A stretch of 64,000 nt of DNA from Onishia taeanensis (GTDB lineage Bacteria; Pseudomonadota; Gammaproteobacteria; Pseudomonadales; Halomonadaceae). The first letter of the stretch is position 1. Every line of letters begins with the position of its first letter. The notes beneath the pieces are model-generated. The model was not told the origin of the DNA and ran no database searches. It saw nothing but the letters and a program-made list of their open reading frames with translations. The stretch is from the NCBI RefSeq assembly GCF_003268885.1, contig NZ_QLSX01000007.1:62001-126000 (forward strand). Direction: 5' to 3'. Positions 34,890 through 44,817 of the stretch are shown piece by piece. A program made the translations under genes and the position numbers.

Positions 34890-34973
34890 AGCACTCTCTC
34901 ACGCGCTCTCTCAAGAGCTCTCTCAAGAGCTCTCTCAAGAACTATCTCAAGAGCTATCTCGAAAAATATCTCA
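34890..34973. repeat. 12-bp tandem array, seven units, directly upstream of ruvA
   Basis: Units: AGCACTCTCTCA, CGCGCTCTCTCA, AGAGCTCTCTCA twice, AGAACTATCTCA, AGAGCTATCTCG, AAAAATATCTCA. The 84-base array ends 14 bases before the ruvA ATG and its last bases form part of the AAGGA ribosome site. In frame with ruvA it would encode repeating (K/R)S(L/Y)(L) motifs, but the family N-terminus is MIGRL at 34988. Confidence 0.9.
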
Positions 34974-34987
34974 AGGATCGTGACGGC

Positions 34988-35602
34988 ATGATTGGACGCC
35001 TGCGTGGCACTCTGCTGGAAAAGCAGCCGCCCTGGCTGGTCGTGGATGTAGGCGGGGTAGGCTATGAGCTCGAAGCCTCCATGACGACTCTGCTGGCCCT
35101 GCCCGGTGTCGGTGAAACGATACAGTTGCACACTCATCTGACCGTGCGCGAGGATGCGCACCTGCTGTTTGGCTTCGCCCGAGAAAAGGAACGTGCCCTG
35201 TTCAGGGCCCTGATCAAGGTCAACGGGGTAGGCCCTAAGCTGGCCCTGGCCATCCTCTCCGGTATGGACGAGGATCAGTTCATTCGTTGTGTAATGGATG
35301 ACGACGTCAAGGCCCTGACCCGACTACCGGGCGTCGGCAAGAAGACCGCCGAGCGGCTGGTGATCGAAATGCGCGACCGATTCCCGCATTGGACCCAGGC
35401 AACCGAGGGTGCTCTTGCCGGGCTCGAACAGGCAGCCGGCACAGGCGCCTCGGCAAGCGATTCCCGCGCCGATGCCGAAGCCGCGCTGGTGGCGCTGGGC
35501 TACAAGCCCACCGAAGCCGCCAAGATGATCGCCGCTCAAGATGAGGGCCTGTCGACCGAGGCCCTGATCAAGGGCGCTCTGGCCCGCAAGTTGGCGGGTT
35601 GA
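34988..35602 (+). CDS. ruvA: Holliday junction branch-migration protein RuvA
   Basis: A 204-residue DNA-binding subunit that forms the tetrameric platform on Holliday junctions for RuvB. It starts [12 protein letters not shown], has the helix-hairpin-helix blocks [13 protein letters not shown] and [13 protein letters not shown], and ends in the RuvB-binding domain (about 155-204). The ATG at 34988 is the family start, with AAGGA ten bases before it. The frame is open to 34784 through a tandem array, which could allow an N-terminal extension. ruvB begins 80 bases downstream. Confidence 0.95.
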   Translation: MIGRLRGTLLEKQPPWLVVDVGGVGYELEASMTTLLALPGVGETIQLHTHLTVREDAHLLFGFAREKERALFRALIKVNGVGPKLALAILSGMDEDQFIRCVMDDDVKALTRLPGVGKKTAERLVIEMRDRFPHWTQATEGALAGLEQAAGTGASASDSRADAEAALVALGYKPTEAAKMIAAQDEGLSTEALIKGALARKLAG

Positions 35603-35682
35603 TGATTCATGACCCATGGCAAAAGTGAGCGCATGCGCCTCAAGGCAGTTCCCGCACAGCACCTCCAGGCAACGGAGGGCCT

Positions 35683-36732
35683 ATGATCGACAGTGATCGG
35701 CTGATCGCCGCTCAGCCCCGCGAAGGGGAAGCGCCGATCGATCATGCCATTCGTCCCCAGCGGCTGGCCGACTATATCGGCCAGCCGGCGGTGCGCGAGC
35801 AGCTCGATATCTTCATCAGCGCCGCCCGTGGTCGCGGTGAGAGCCTCGACCATACGCTGGTCTTCGGCCCCCCCGGGCTTGGCAAGACTACCCTGGCCAA
35901 CATCATCGCCCATGAGATGGACGTCGATATCAAGTCCACGTCGGGGCCGGTGCTTGAGCGGGCGGGGGATCTGGCCGCCATGCTGACCAACCTGCAGCCG
36001 GGCGATGTGCTGTTCATCGACGAGATTCACCGCCTGTCCCCGGCGGTAGAAGAAGTCCTATACCCGGCCATGGAAGACTTCCAGCTCGATATCGTGATCG
36101 GTGAAGGGCCTGCGGCACGCTCCATCAAGCTTGATCTGCCACGTTTCACACTGGTCGGTGCCACCACCCGTGCGGGGCTTTTGACATCGCCGCTGCGTGA
36201 TCGCTTCGGTATCGTTCAGCGGCTCGAATTCTACAGCCTCTCCGAACTCACCGAGATCGTTTCCCGTTCCGCAAGGCTGCTTGGGGTCGAGGCAGACCAG
36301 GCAGGTGCTGCCGAGATCGCTCGCCGAGCGCGTGGCACGCCGCGTATCGCTAACCGCCTGCTGCGACGGGTGCGGGACTTCAGCGAGGTACGCGGTAGCG
36401 GTGCGCTGGAGGCCGATATCGCCGACCAGGCGCTTAACTTGTTGAACGTCGACTCCCACGGCCTCGATCACATGGACCGACGCCTACTCCTGGCGATGAT
36501 CGAGAAGTTCGAAGGCGGACCAGTGGGCGTCGATAGCCTGGCGGCGGCGATCAGCGAAGAGCGCGACACCATCGAAGATGTCATCGAGCCCTACCTGATT
36601 CAGCAAGGTTTCATGATGCGCACGGCTCGCGGCCGCGTGGTCACGCGTCAGGCCTATCTGCATTTCGGCCTCAGCCGGGATGAAGGCTTGCCACCGAGTG
36701 ACTCAACGCATACGCAAGAGGGCGGGGCATGA
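35683..36732 (+). CDS. ruvB: Holliday junction helicase RuvB
   Basis: AAA+ motor of 349 residues for branch migration. Walker [10 protein letters not shown] is at 62-70 and Walker B DEIH at 113-116; sensor and arginine-finger segments ([16 protein letters not shown]) and the C-terminal winged helix are present. GGAG precedes the ATG. It overlaps ybgC by four bases (ATGA). Confidence 0.96.
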   Translation: MIDSDRLIAAQPREGEAPIDHAIRPQRLADYIGQPAVREQLDIFISAARGRGESLDHTLVFGPPGLGKTTLANIIAHEMDVDIKSTSGPVLERAGDLAAMLTNLQPGDVLFIDEIHRLSPAVEEVLYPAMEDFQLDIVIGEGPAARSIKLDLPRFTLVGATTRAGLLTSPLRDRFGIVQRLEFYSLSELTEIVSRSARLLGVEADQAGAAEIARRARGTPRIANRLLRRVRDFSEVRGSGALEADIADQALNLLNVDSHGLDHMDRRLLLAMIEKFEGGPVGVDSLAAAISEERDTIEDVIEPYLIQQGFMMRTARGRVVTRQAYLHFGLSRDEGLPPSDSTHTQEGGA

Positions 36733-37124
36733 GCGAATTCCAGCACCCGGTCACCGTCTATATCGAAGATACCGATGCGGGTGGCATCGTTTACTACGTC
36801 AATTATCTCAAGTATATGGAACGGGCCCGCAGCGAGTGGCTGAAGCAGCTGGGCATTACCCAGCGCGCACTGCTCGAGGACGGCATCCAACTGGTGGTGC
36901 ATCGGCTGGAGTGCCGCTATGCCAAGCCTGCCAGGCTTGACGATGAACTCAGCGTCAGCGCCGAGGTCAAGGCCCACAGTGCCTGTCGGCTGAGTTTTCA
37001 TCAGGTCGTGCAGCACCGCGGGGAACCCCTGTGCCATGCCACGGTCGACATCGCCTGCCTGGATGCGACCAGCCTGAGGCCCAGGCGCTGGCCAGCCAGC
37101 CTGGGCAAGGCGCTGTCAGCCTGA
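36729..37124 (+). CDS. ybgC: Tol-Pal associated acyl-CoA thioesterase YbgC
   Basis: Hot-dog fold thioesterase of 131 residues. The catalytic block [21 protein letters not shown] carries Asp16; it is the standard YbgC signature. It overlaps ruvB by four bases and starts the tol-pal cluster, 89 bases before tolQ. It acts in the cytosol on acyl-CoA and is tied to Tol-Pal and phospholipid metabolism in other gammaproteobacteria. Confidence 0.93.
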   Translation: MSEFQHPVTVYIEDTDAGGIVYYVNYLKYMERARSEWLKQLGITQRALLEDGIQLVVHRLECRYAKPARLDDELSVSAEVKAHSACRLSFHQVVQHRGEPLCHATVDIACLDATSLRPRRWPASLGKALSA

Positions 37125-37213
37125 AGAAATGAGTCGCCGGCCTGGGGCGCTAACGTCGCAGGTTCGGCTCGAGGTTTTCGTATGACGAACGCGTTTGATA
37201 AAAGAGGACTCCC

Positions 37214-37903
37214 GTGAACGACTCCATGTCCATACCACATCTGATCCTGAACGCCAGTGGCGTGGTGCAGTTCGTGATGCTGCTGCTGATCATCGCCTCG
37301 GTGCTGTCCTGGGTGGTGATCTTTCAGCGCAGCTTCGTACTGCGTCGCGCCAAGCGGGCCCACAAGGCCTTCGAGGACCGCTTCTGGTCAGGCATTGATC
37401 TCAACGAGTTGTACCGAGAGACACCCGCGGAACAGGAAACCCAGGGTGCCGAACACGTCTTCCGCTCCGGCTTTCGCGAGTTCAACCGTCTGCTGCCCAA
37501 GACGCGTAACCCCCAGGCGATACTCGAGGGCGTTCAGCGCTCGATGCGGGTCGCCTGGTCGCGCGAAGAAGAGCGCCTGAATCTGCACCTGATCTTCCTC
37601 GCCACCGTCGCCTCCGCCAGCCCGTATATCGGTCTGTTCGGCACCGTTTGGGGCATCATGGGCTCTTTCCAGAGCCTGTCGATGACGCAGCAGGCCACGC
37701 TTGCCACCGTCGCTCCCTGGATCGCCGAGGCCCTGATCGCCACCGCCATGGGGCTGTTCGCGGCGATTCCGGCGGTTATCTTCTATAACCGCCTGTCTGC
37801 CTCGTCCAGCAAGCTGCTCGGTAAGTACGAAGACTTTGCCGAAGAGTTTCATTCCATCCTGCACCGCAACCTCCAGGGGCGCGGTGATCAGGATGCGGCC
37901 TGA
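37214..37903 (+). CDS. tolQ: Tol-Pal system proton channel protein TolQ
   Basis: Inner-membrane protein of 229 residues with three helices (about 17-37, 137-160 and 172-193). The conserved block SPYIGLFGTVWGIMGSF, and the last helix that lines the proton channel with TolR, are intact. It starts at GTG 37214 with a GAGG site; ATG at 37226 is an alternative. It energises TolA for outer-membrane constriction at division. tolR follows 12 bases later. Confidence 0.95.
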   Translation: MNDSMSIPHLILNASGVVQFVMLLLIIASVLSWVVIFQRSFVLRRAKRAHKAFEDRFWSGIDLNELYRETPAEQETQGAEHVFRSGFREFNRLLPKTRNPQAILEGVQRSMRVAWSREEERLNLHLIFLATVASASPYIGLFGTVWGIMGSFQSLSMTQQATLATVAPWIAEALIATAMGLFAAIPAVIFYNRLSASSSKLLGKYEDFAEEFHSILHRNLQGRGDQDAA

Positions 37904-37915
37904 GGGAGCAATGCC

Positions 37916-38359
<444 letters not shown>

Positions 38360-38368
38360 GGAGCACGC

Positions 38369-39484
38369 ATGGCCAGACATGACTCCCGCGTGGGCTACGG
38401 CCTGCCGGTGGCCCTGGCGCTTGCCCTGCACGTCGGGGTCGTCGTGATCAATGTGCTGGAATTTCCGACCTCTGAAGAGGAGCCGAGCTCGGCGTCAGTG
38501 GTCAAGGCGACGCTGGTCAGCACCGAAACCGCAACCGACCAGGCGCAGCGTGCCGAGGCCGCCAGAGCCCGTGCCGCTAAGCGTCAGGCAGAGGAAGAGG
38601 CCGCCGCTGCTGAGCGCCAACGCCAGCAGGAAGCCGAACAGGCAGCGGCCGAGCAGCAAGCTCAGCAAGCGGCCGAACAGGCAGCGGCACGCAAGGCCGC
38701 CGAACAAGCACGCAGTGAGGCCGAGGCCGATGCCCAGCGTCGTGCCGAAGAAGCCGCCGCCGCCGAAGCCCGCCGACAGCAAGAGGAGCAGGCGCGCCAG
38801 GAGGCTGAGGCACAGCGTCAGGCACAGGCCGAAGCCGAGCAACAGCGTCAAGAGGAAGCCCGCCGCCAGGCGGAGGCCGACGCAGAAGCCAAGCGCCAGG
38901 AGGAAGCCCGTCAGAAGGCACAGGCTCAGGCTGAGGCCAAGCGCCAGGAAGAAGCCCGCCAGCAGGCCGAAGCTGAAGCCGAAGCAAAGCGTCAGCAAGA
39001 GGCGCGAAAGCAGGCTGAAGCCGAGGCCGAACGCAAACGCCAGGAAGAGGCTCGCCAGCAGGCCGAAGCCGAAGCTGAGCGCAAGCGTCGGGAAGAAGCC
39101 GCCAAGCGTGCGGCCGAAGCGGCCAGCAATAGCCTGGACAGCGCCATTGCCGGCGAGGAAGAGGACATCGCCAATGCTCGTCAGGCGGAGCAGGCCAGTA
39201 ATAGCTTCCAGAACCTGGTGCGCAGCGCCGTCGAGCAAGCCTGGATTGTTCCGCCTAATCTGAGTTCAGGTGTCCAAGCGCTGGTGCGCCTGACGCTGCT
39301 GCCTACCGGCGAGCTGGTCAATACGCAGCTCGTCCAGAGCAGTGGCGATGCGGCCTTCGATCGCTCGGTCCTTCAGGCAGTAGAGCGCGCTGCGCCCTTC
39401 CGCGAGATGCAAGATCTGCCCCCTGCGGCCCAGCGCCGCTTTCGAGACTTTAACCTGAGATTCAAACCGGGAGATGTGCGCTGA
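38369..39484 (+). CDS. tolA: Tol-Pal system envelope-spanning protein TolA
   Basis: A 371-residue protein with the three TolA domains: an N-terminal membrane helix (about 10-29, [17 protein letters not shown]), a long Ala/Glu/Gln/Arg/Lys-rich helix (about 50-255) that spans the periplasm, and a C-terminal globular domain (about 270-371, [18 protein letters not shown]) that contacts Pal and TolB. The repetitive helix explains the low-complexity DNA at about 38520-39120. AAGGAG precedes the ATG, and the stop overlaps tolB by one base. Confidence 0.93.
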   Translation: MARHDSRVGYGLPVALALALHVGVVVINVLEFPTSEEEPSSASVVKATLVSTETATDQAQRAEAARARAAKRQAEEEAAAAERQRQQEAEQAAAEQQAQQAAEQAAARKAAEQARSEAEADAQRRAEEAAAAEARRQQEEQARQEAEAQRQAQAEAEQQRQEEARRQAEADAEAKRQEEARQKAQAQAEAKRQEEARQQAEAEAEAKRQQEARKQAEAEAERKRQEEARQQAEAEAERKRREEAAKRAAEAASNSLDSAIAGEEEDIANARQAEQASNSFQNLVRSAVEQAWIVPPNLSSGVQALVRLTLLPTGELVNTQLVQSSGDAAFDRSVLQAVERAAPFREMQDLPPAAQRRFRDFNLRFKPGDVR

Positions 39485-40767
39485 TGAAACGTTATTCGAG
39501 CCTGTGGTGCGGCATGCTGCTGATGATGATTGCCAGCCTTGCCCATGCTGATCTGACCATCGAAATTACCCAGGGCAGTGATCGGGCCACGCCGATTGCC
39601 GTGGTGCCTTTCGCCGAGCAGGGCGCTCAGCTGCCCACGGATATTGCCAGCGTGATCGCCAACGATCTTGAGCGCAGTGGTCAGTTCAAGCCCCTGTCCC
39701 GAGACAATCTTATCGCCACGCCGAGTGCCAGCAGCGAGGTCAACTATCGCGACTGGCGGGCGGTGGATGCCGATTACCTGGTGGTGGGCAAGGTCGGCAC
39801 CGATGGCAGCATTCAGTACGAACTGATGGACGTCTACGGCCAGGAGCGCATGCTCGGCAAGGTCATCAATCTCGCCGGCCCCGATCAGTCGCGAGCAGCG
39901 GCGCACCGTATAAGCGACGAGATATTCGAGGCCATCACCGGGATTCGTGGTGCCTTCTCGACCCAGATCGCCTATGTCACCGCACAAGGGGTGGGCGAGA
40001 ATATCCAGTATGGCCTGCAAGTGGCCGACGCTGACGGCTACAACAGCCAGCAGATCCTGTCCTCTGACGAGCCGATTCTGTCACCGGACTGGTCGCCGGA
40101 TGGTCAGAAGCTCGCCTATGTGTCGTTTGAAACTGGACGTCCGGCCATCTATATCCAGAACCTGGCATCCAGTCAGCGGGTACGAGCCAGCTCTTTCGAG
40201 GGCATCAACGGGGCACCGGCCTGGTCCCCGGACGGCCGCAAGTTGGCCATGTCGCTCTCCAAGGATGGCCAGCCGGAAATCTATGTGATGGACATCGGCG
40301 CCGGCAGCTTTCAGCGCCTGACACGCAGCGACGCCATTGATACCGAGCCTAGTTGGGCGCCAGACGGCCAAAGCCTGGTGTTCACATCCGACCGAAGCGG
40401 CGGCCCGCAGCTATATCGCTATGATATGGCCAGCGGCGAAGCCAAGCGCCTGACCTTCACCGGCAACTATAATTCTCGTGGGCGCTTTGCACCTGATGGC
40501 GAGACCCTGTTCATGATCCATCGCGGCAGCCAGGGCTTCCAGGTGGCTAAACAGGACATGGAGACTGGCCGCTTGATCACCTTGACCGACTCGCGTGCCG
40601 ATGAATCACCCAGTGTTGCCCCCAACGGCACCATGGTAATCTTCGCCACCCAGCAGGGCGGAAAAGGGGTGCTCTCGGCGGTCTCGGCGGATGGCAAGGC
40701 GTCTTTCCGGCTTCCCGCAGCTCAGGGTGATGTTCGCGAACCCGCCTGGTCACCGTTTCTGAATTAA
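39484..40767 (+). CDS. tolB: Tol-Pal system periplasmic beta-propeller TolB
   Basis: A 427-residue periplasmic protein: signal peptide ending SLAHA (about residue 22), an N-terminal alpha/beta domain (to about 160), then a beta-propeller with repeated WSPDG/WAPDG/FAPDG blades. It shuttles between Pal and TolA. The start overlaps the tolA stop by one base (TGATG), so translation is coupled. pal is 54 bases downstream across a small hairpin. Confidence 0.96.
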   Translation: MKRYSSLWCGMLLMMIASLAHADLTIEITQGSDRATPIAVVPFAEQGAQLPTDIASVIANDLERSGQFKPLSRDNLIATPSASSEVNYRDWRAVDADYLVVGKVGTDGSIQYELMDVYGQERMLGKVINLAGPDQSRAAAHRISDEIFEAITGIRGAFSTQIAYVTAQGVGENIQYGLQVADADGYNSQQILSSDEPILSPDWSPDGQKLAYVSFETGRPAIYIQNLASSQRVRASSFEGINGAPAWSPDGRKLAMSLSKDGQPEIYVMDIGAGSFQRLTRSDAIDTEPSWAPDGQSLVFTSDRSGGPQLYRYDMASGEAKRLTFTGNYNSRGRFAPDGETLFMIHRGSQGFQVAKQDMETGRLITLTDSRADESPSVAPNGTMVIFATQQGGKGVLSAVSADGKASFRLPAAQGDVREPAWSPFLN

Positions 40768-40788
40768 ACGATCATTTCGTTTATACCC

Positions 40789-40803
40789 TGCCAGTCACTG
40801 GCA
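40789..40803 (+). other. Small palindromic hairpin between tolB and pal
   Basis: TGCCAGT-C-ACTGGCA, a perfect seven-base inverted repeat with a one-base centre, followed by TCTTTC. It could damp transcription between tolB and pal; too weak to call a terminator. Confidence 0.35.
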
Positions 40804-40821
40804 TCTTTCAAGGAGTCGAAT

Positions 40822-41355
40822 ATGCACGTTACCCCCTATGCCAAGCATCTCGCCGCAGCCCTTTCGCTGGTCGTCATGGCCGGTTGCTCCAGCACCGGCG
40901 GCACTCAGGACGGGTCCATGGCGGGCAGCGAAGGCGCCACCAGCGGCGGCGCTTCCAGCCAGGGCATGAACTCTGGGCAGGTCGGGTCCAGCAGCATGGG
41001 CATGCGGGATGGCCAGCAGGACGGCATTCCTCAGGTCCGCACGATCTATTTCGATTATGACCGTGACACCATCCGCAGTGAGTTCGAGTCGGTCATGGCT
41101 GCTCATGCCGAGTATCTGCGCACTCACCCCAACGCCTCTGTGGTGTTGCAGGGGCATACTGACGAGCGCGGCACCCGCGAGTACAACCTGGCCCTCGGCG
41201 AGCGTCGTGCCAACGCTGTCCAGCGCTTCCTGATGGTACAGGGCGTGTCTCCGTCACAGCTCGAGGTGGTCAGCTATGGTGAAGAACGCCCGGCCGTGCG
41301 GGGCAGCAGCGAAGACAGCTATGCCCAGAACCGCCGTGTGGTCTTCGACTACTGA
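40822..41355 (+). CDS. pal: Peptidoglycan-associated lipoprotein Pal
   Basis: Outer-membrane lipoprotein of 177 residues with lipobox VMAGC (Cys22). A Gly/Ser-rich linker (about 23-62) leads to an OmpA-like domain (about 68-177) with the peptidoglycan-binding segment LQGHTDERGTREYNLALGE. AAGGAG lies upstream of the ATG. It anchors the outer membrane to the wall and binds TolB/TolA. Confidence 0.95.
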   Translation: MHVTPYAKHLAAALSLVVMAGCSSTGGTQDGSMAGSEGATSGGASSQGMNSGQVGSSSMGMRDGQQDGIPQVRTIYFDYDRDTIRSEFESVMAAHAEYLRTHPNASVVLQGHTDERGTREYNLALGERRANAVQRFLMVQGVSPSQLEVVSYGEERPAVRGSSEDSYAQNRRVVFDY

Positions 41356-41391
41356 GTCGCTACGGATCGCCTGCAGCCGATGGAGTGATAC

Positions 41392-42180
41392 ATGAAAGAT
41401 GGTCTGTCGAGATTCACGTTGACGACCCTTGGCGCCGGGCTCTGCCTGGCGCTGCCGCCGCTGGTGAGCGCCGCGCCGGTGGTCGAGGATCTCTCGCAAG
41501 GCTCCGGTAGCTTCTATCAGCGCGCCGAAGTGCGCGAGGAGTCCGGAGGCAGCCTGGTGTTGTTTAACCAGGTGCAGGAGAACCAGGATGAAATCAAGCG
41601 GCTGCGTGGCCAGATCGAAGAGCTGCGCTATCAGCTAGATCAGCAGCGTCAGATGGCGCAGCAGCGCTATCTGGAGCTCGAGAAGCGCATTCAGTCCGGC
41701 GAGCGAGCCGCGGCCGCTGAACAGGCAGCGGCAACCGGTGAAGAAGAGGGCGCCAAGACGGCGACGAGTGAGTCTTCGGCCGGCAGCGAGCCAACCACCA
41801 GCAATGAAGCGCGAGCCGCCTATCAGGCCGCCTTTGCCAAGGTGCAGGCGCGGGACTTTCCTGCCGCCATCACTGCCTTCGAAGGTTTCGTCGCCGATTA
41901 CCCCAACACCGGGCTGACCGCCAACGGTCACTACTGGCTGGGTGAGCTGTACTCGGCTCAGACGGAACTCGACAAGGCATCGGCGGCCTTCGAGCGAGTG
42001 ATTCAGAACTTCCCGCAGAGCAGCAAGATGCCGGATGCCCTCTACAAGCAGGGGCTGTTGAGAGCGCGTCAAGGCAAGCCTGAGGAAAGCCGTGCCTTGC
42101 TAGAGCGGGTACGTAAGGAATTTCCTGACAGCAGTGCGGCGGGGCTGGCCAACGATTTCCTCAACCGGTCTGCGGGCTGA
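41392..42180 (+). CDS. cpoB: Cell division coordinator CpoB (YbgF)
   Basis: Periplasmic protein of 262 residues. A signal peptide ends near SAAPV (about 26), a coiled-coil trimerisation helix follows (about 55-105), then an Ala/Glu/Thr linker and TPR-like repeats to the end (about 140-260). In E. coli it links PBP1B and the Tol complex. It closes the tol-pal operon, 36 bases after pal. Confidence 0.92.
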   Translation: MKDGLSRFTLTTLGAGLCLALPPLVSAAPVVEDLSQGSGSFYQRAEVREESGGSLVLFNQVQENQDEIKRLRGQIEELRYQLDQQRQMAQQRYLELEKRIQSGERAAAAEQAAATGEEEGAKTATSESSAGSEPTTSNEARAAYQAAFAKVQARDFPAAITAFEGFVADYPNTGLTANGHYWLGELYSAQTELDKASAAFERVIQNFPQSSKMPDALYKQGLLRARQGKPEESRALLERVRKEFPDSSAAGLANDFLNRSAG

Positions 42181-42206
42181 CGCGATTGGCCCCTCAAGGA
42201 GCATCG

Positions 42207-42968
42207 ATGAGCTGCAAGATCGATTATCAGGCGCGTCCTGATCTACTGGCGGGGCGGGTGATCCTGGTCACCGGGGCCGGCGACGGCATCGGCCATGCCG
42301 CCGCGCTGAGCTATGCTCGCCATGGCGCTACGGTGATTTTGCTCGGTCGGACGATCGCCAAGCTGGAGGCCACCTATGATGCCATCGAGGCGGCGGGTGG
42401 CCCTCAGCCGGCTATTTTTCCGCTGAATTTCGAAGGCGCCACGCTCAAGGACTACCACGACATGGCCGAGACGCTCGACAAGGAGTTCGGCCGCCTCGAC
42501 GGTATCCTTCACAACGCGAGTCTGCTGGGGCGGTTGACGCCCTTCGAGCAGTACAACCCCGCGCTGTGGGAGCAGGTCATGCAGGTCAATATCAACGGTC
42601 CGATCTGGATGACACAGGCGCTCTTGCCGCTGCTAAAAACCTCTGACGATGCCTCGGTGGTCTTCACCTCCTCGAGCGTGGGACGCAAGGGGCGGGCGTT
42701 CTGGGGCGCCTATGCGGTTTCCAAGGCGGCGACCGAGAATTTCAGCGAATTGTTGGCCGATGAGCTGGAGAATGTCTCCAACATTCGCGTCAACACCCTG
42801 AATCCGGGTGCCACACGCACGCAGATGCGCAAGACGGCCTATCCCGCCGAGGACCCTAAGCGGCTGCGTACTCCTGACGAGATCATGCCGACCTATCTGT
42901 GGCTGATCGGCCCTGATAGTCAGGGGCATAGCGGCGAGCGCTTCGACGCTCAACCGCCGAAGGCCTGA
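42207..42968 (+). CDS. yciK: YciK-family short-chain dehydrogenase
   Basis: SDR of 253 residues. The cofactor loop GAGDGIG (23-29), a catalytic Ser in TSSSVG and the YAVSK block are present; LHNASLLGRLTPFEQ is typical of YciK. The substrate is unknown. The ATG at 42207 has CAAGGAG upstream. The homologue in Pseudomonas sits beside mupP-ubiG, and the same neighbourhood exists here. Confidence 0.88.
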   Translation: MSCKIDYQARPDLLAGRVILVTGAGDGIGHAAALSYARHGATVILLGRTIAKLEATYDAIEAAGGPQPAIFPLNFEGATLKDYHDMAETLDKEFGRLDGILHNASLLGRLTPFEQYNPALWEQVMQVNINGPIWMTQALLPLLKTSDDASVVFTSSSVGRKGRAFWGAYAVSKAATENFSELLADELENVSNIRVNTLNPGATRTQMRKTAYPAEDPKRLRTPDEIMPTYLWLIGPDSQGHSGERFDAQPPKA

Positions 42969-43030
42969 TATCAGGACACTGATCAGTGACCATCGCGTTG
43001 AAATACGCGCTCAGCGGTAAGGCTTAGAGG

Positions 43031-43063
43031 GGCTCTTCTCGGGTTCCTCTGAGGTTCTTCAAG
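43031..43063. repeat. 11-bp tandem array after yciK, three units
   Basis: GGCTCTTCTCG, GGTTCCTCTGA, GGTTCTTCAAG. It immediately precedes and slightly overlaps the 13-bp array at 43061. Confidence 0.5.
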
Positions 43064-43112
43064 GCAACATCTCAAGGCACAACCCCAAGGCACAATCCCA
43101 AGGCAAAACGAC
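43061..43112. repeat. 13-bp tandem array, four units, after yciK
   Basis: AAGGCAACATCTC, AAGGCACAACCCC, AAGGCACAATCCC, AAGGCAAAACGAC at exact 13-base spacing. It runs into the left arm of the terminator. Confidence 0.85.
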
Positions 43113-43150
43113 GATGGGCCTGGCTCCACGAGCCAGGCCCATCGTCGTTT
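43106..43150. terminator. Bidirectional terminator between yciK and mupP
   Basis: Perfect 20-base stem (43106-43125 with 43131-43150) around CCACG; T-runs are present on both strands. It separates the convergent yciK and mupP-ubiG units. Confidence 0.92.
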
Positions 43151-43179
43151 GGGGTCGTGTCACCTGTTTCCGGCCTCGA

Positions 43180-43842
43180 TCAGTATCCGAGGGCTCTGGC
43201 CAGTGCCGCGGGCGTGTCGAAGACATGATCCGCCGACCAGGCATGGATGTCCTCAACTTCGTCCAGATAGCCATAGCCCACAGCGACGGCGGTCATGCCG
43301 GCGGCGCGGGCGGCCTCGATATCTCGGCGATGATCACCGATATACCAGCATTCCTCGGCCGTGACGCCCAGCCGGCGCGCGGCTTCCCACAGCGGCGCTG
43401 GATCGGGCTTCTTGACCGGAAGATCATCGGCGCAGAGGAAAGCTCCCGGGGTAAGAGCCAGGGCCTCGATCAGGGGAGCGGCATAGGCGCGGGGCTTGTT
43501 GGTGACAATGCCCCAGGCCCGTGGCGATACGGCCCAGGCCGTGATCAGCGGTGCGAGCCCCTCGAATAGTCGGCTCTCGGCGGCCACATCCTGTCCGTAA
43601 GCGTCGAGCAGAAAGCTTCGGGCTGCATCATGCTGGGCGTGGTCGCGCTCGAGTCCCAGTGCCAGAGTGACCAGCGCGCTGCCGCCATTGGACACCTGAG
43701 CCCGGATCGTTTCGTAGGGCAGGGCAGGCAGGTCATGGTAGGCGCGCAGGGCATTGGTGGCCCGCGCCAGGTCGGGAGCGGTGTCCACCAGGGTGCCATC
43801 CAGATCAAAGAGCAGGGCACGAGGGGGCGTCGCTAGGCTCAT
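43180..43842 (-). CDS. mupP: N-acetylmuramic acid 6-phosphate phosphatase MupP (HAD family)
   Basis: A 220-residue HAD phosphatase with the motif DLDGTLVDT (Asp13, Asp15), a TNKPR motif II and the [14 protein letters not shown] motif. By sequence it resembles phosphoglycolate phosphatases; by context it is MupP, which sits between ubiG and yciK in Pseudomonas and works in peptidoglycan recycling. The two readings are hard to separate without a search. It overlaps ubiG by four bases (ATGA). Confidence 0.8.
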   Translation of the reverse strand: MSLATPPRALLFDLDGTLVDTAPDLARATNALRAYHDLPALPYETIRAQVSNGGSALVTLALGLERDHAQHDAARSFLLDAYGQDVAAESRLFEGLAPLITAWAVSPRAWGIVTNKPRAYAAPLIEALALTPGAFLCADDLPVKKPDPAPLWEAARRLGVTAEECWYIGDHRRDIEAARAAGMTAVAVGYGYLDEVEDIHAWSADHVFDTPAALARALGY

Positions 43843-44663
43843 GTCGTCTCTCGCCGGGTCTGGATCATGTAGTTCACCGAGACATCGTAGGCATCCAGGC
43901 GATAGCGACGGGTCAGCGGGTTGTAGGTCAGTCCGGTCTGCTCGCCGAGGTGCAGACCTGCGGCACGCGCCCAGCCAGCGAGCTCGGCAGGACGAATGAA
44001 CTTCTTGTAGTCATGGGTGCCTCGGGGCAGGAGCCGCAGCACGTACTCGGCGCCGAGGATCGCAAAGGCGTAGGCCTTGGGGTTGCGGTTGATGGTCGAA
44101 AAGAACACCTGTCCCCCCGGCTTGACCAGGGTGGCACAGGCGCGAACCACGGCCGCAGGGTCCGGGACGTGCTCGAGCATCTCAAGGCAGGTGACAATGT
44201 CATAGGCCTCAGGCTGTTCGGCGGCCATTTCTTCGGCGCTGGCCTGGCGATAGTCGACCTCCACGCCGCTCTCCTCGCGATGCAGCCGGGCCACCGCCAG
44301 CGGCGCTTCACCCATGTCGATGCCGGTTACCCGAGCGCCACGGTGCGCCATGGCTTCGGCTAGGATCCCGCCGCCACAGCCGACGTCGATGACGCGCTTG
44401 CCCGCCAGGCCCGACCGGGCGTCGATGAAATCAAGGCGCAACGGATTGATCTCATGCAGCGGCTTGAACTCGCTTTCCTTGTCCCACCAGCGGCTGGCCA
44501 GGGCCTCGAACTTGGCCACTTCGGCGGCATCGACATTATCTCGATAGTCGGTGCCGGGGCGGGCGCTTTGGTCTTTCTGTGAGGTTTCCTCTGGGGTTTG
44601 ATCTGGGGTTCGACCTAAACCTTGCTGTGGGGCGTGATGTGACGCCTGGGATTCACTGCTCAT
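43839..44663 (-). CDS. ubiG: 3-demethylubiquinone-9 3-methyltransferase (UbiG)
   Basis: SAM-dependent O-methyltransferase of 274 residues in ubiquinone synthesis. The SAM loop is [16 protein letters not shown], followed by [11 protein letters not shown] and [23 protein letters not shown] typical of UbiG. The start at 44663 has a GGGAG site. Residues about 1-43 form a Gln/Thr/Glu-rich extension not needed by E. coli UbiG, and its DNA has a 12-bp tandem array. The gene overlaps mupP by four bases. Confidence 0.93.
   Translation of the reverse strand: MSSESQASHHAPQQGLGRTPDQTPEETSQKDQSARPGTDYRDNVDAAEVAKFEALASRWWDKESEFKPLHEINPLRLDFIDARSGLAGKRVIDVGCGGGILAEAMAHRGARVTGIDMGEAPLAVARLHREESGVEVDYRQASAEEMAAEQPEAYDIVTCLEMLEHVPDPAAVVRACATLVKPGGQVFFSTINRNPKAYAFAILGAEYVLRLLPRGTHDYKKFIRPAELAGWARAAGLHLGEQTGLTYNPLTRRYRLDAYDVSVNYMIQTRRETT
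44579..44614. repeat. 12-bp in-frame tandem array inside the ubiG N-terminal extension
   Basis: GTGAGGTTTCCT, CTGGGGTTTGAT, CTGGGGTTCGAC at exact 12-base spacing; related bases continue to 44638. On the coding strand it gives repeats around TPDQ and TPEE. Confidence 0.55.
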
Positions 44664-44817
44664 CTGATGCTTCTCCCGCAAAATGATCGCTGGCCACGCT
44701 GTGCAATAGCGTGGGCTAGAGTCGGTGTCATGGCTGTGGCTCCCTCGACGGTGCCGGGTTTAGCCGCAGCAAAAAAAGGTTAGTCAACGCTAGGCAAAGG
44801 CTCATTCAGGTCCTGGC

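Noticed and set aside
34890-34973. CRISPR-like array
   Set aside because: Units are contiguous 12-mers with no spacers and no cas genes are nearby.
34784-34987. N-terminal extension of RuvA through the tandem array
   Set aside because: RuvA proteins begin MIGRL, and AAGGA is correctly spaced from 34988. The open frame is explained by the 12-bp period being a multiple of three.
38520-39120. Low-complexity repeated DNA in tolA counted as another tandem array
   Set aside because: It is explained by the Ala/Glu/Gln-rich helical domain that all TolA proteins have.
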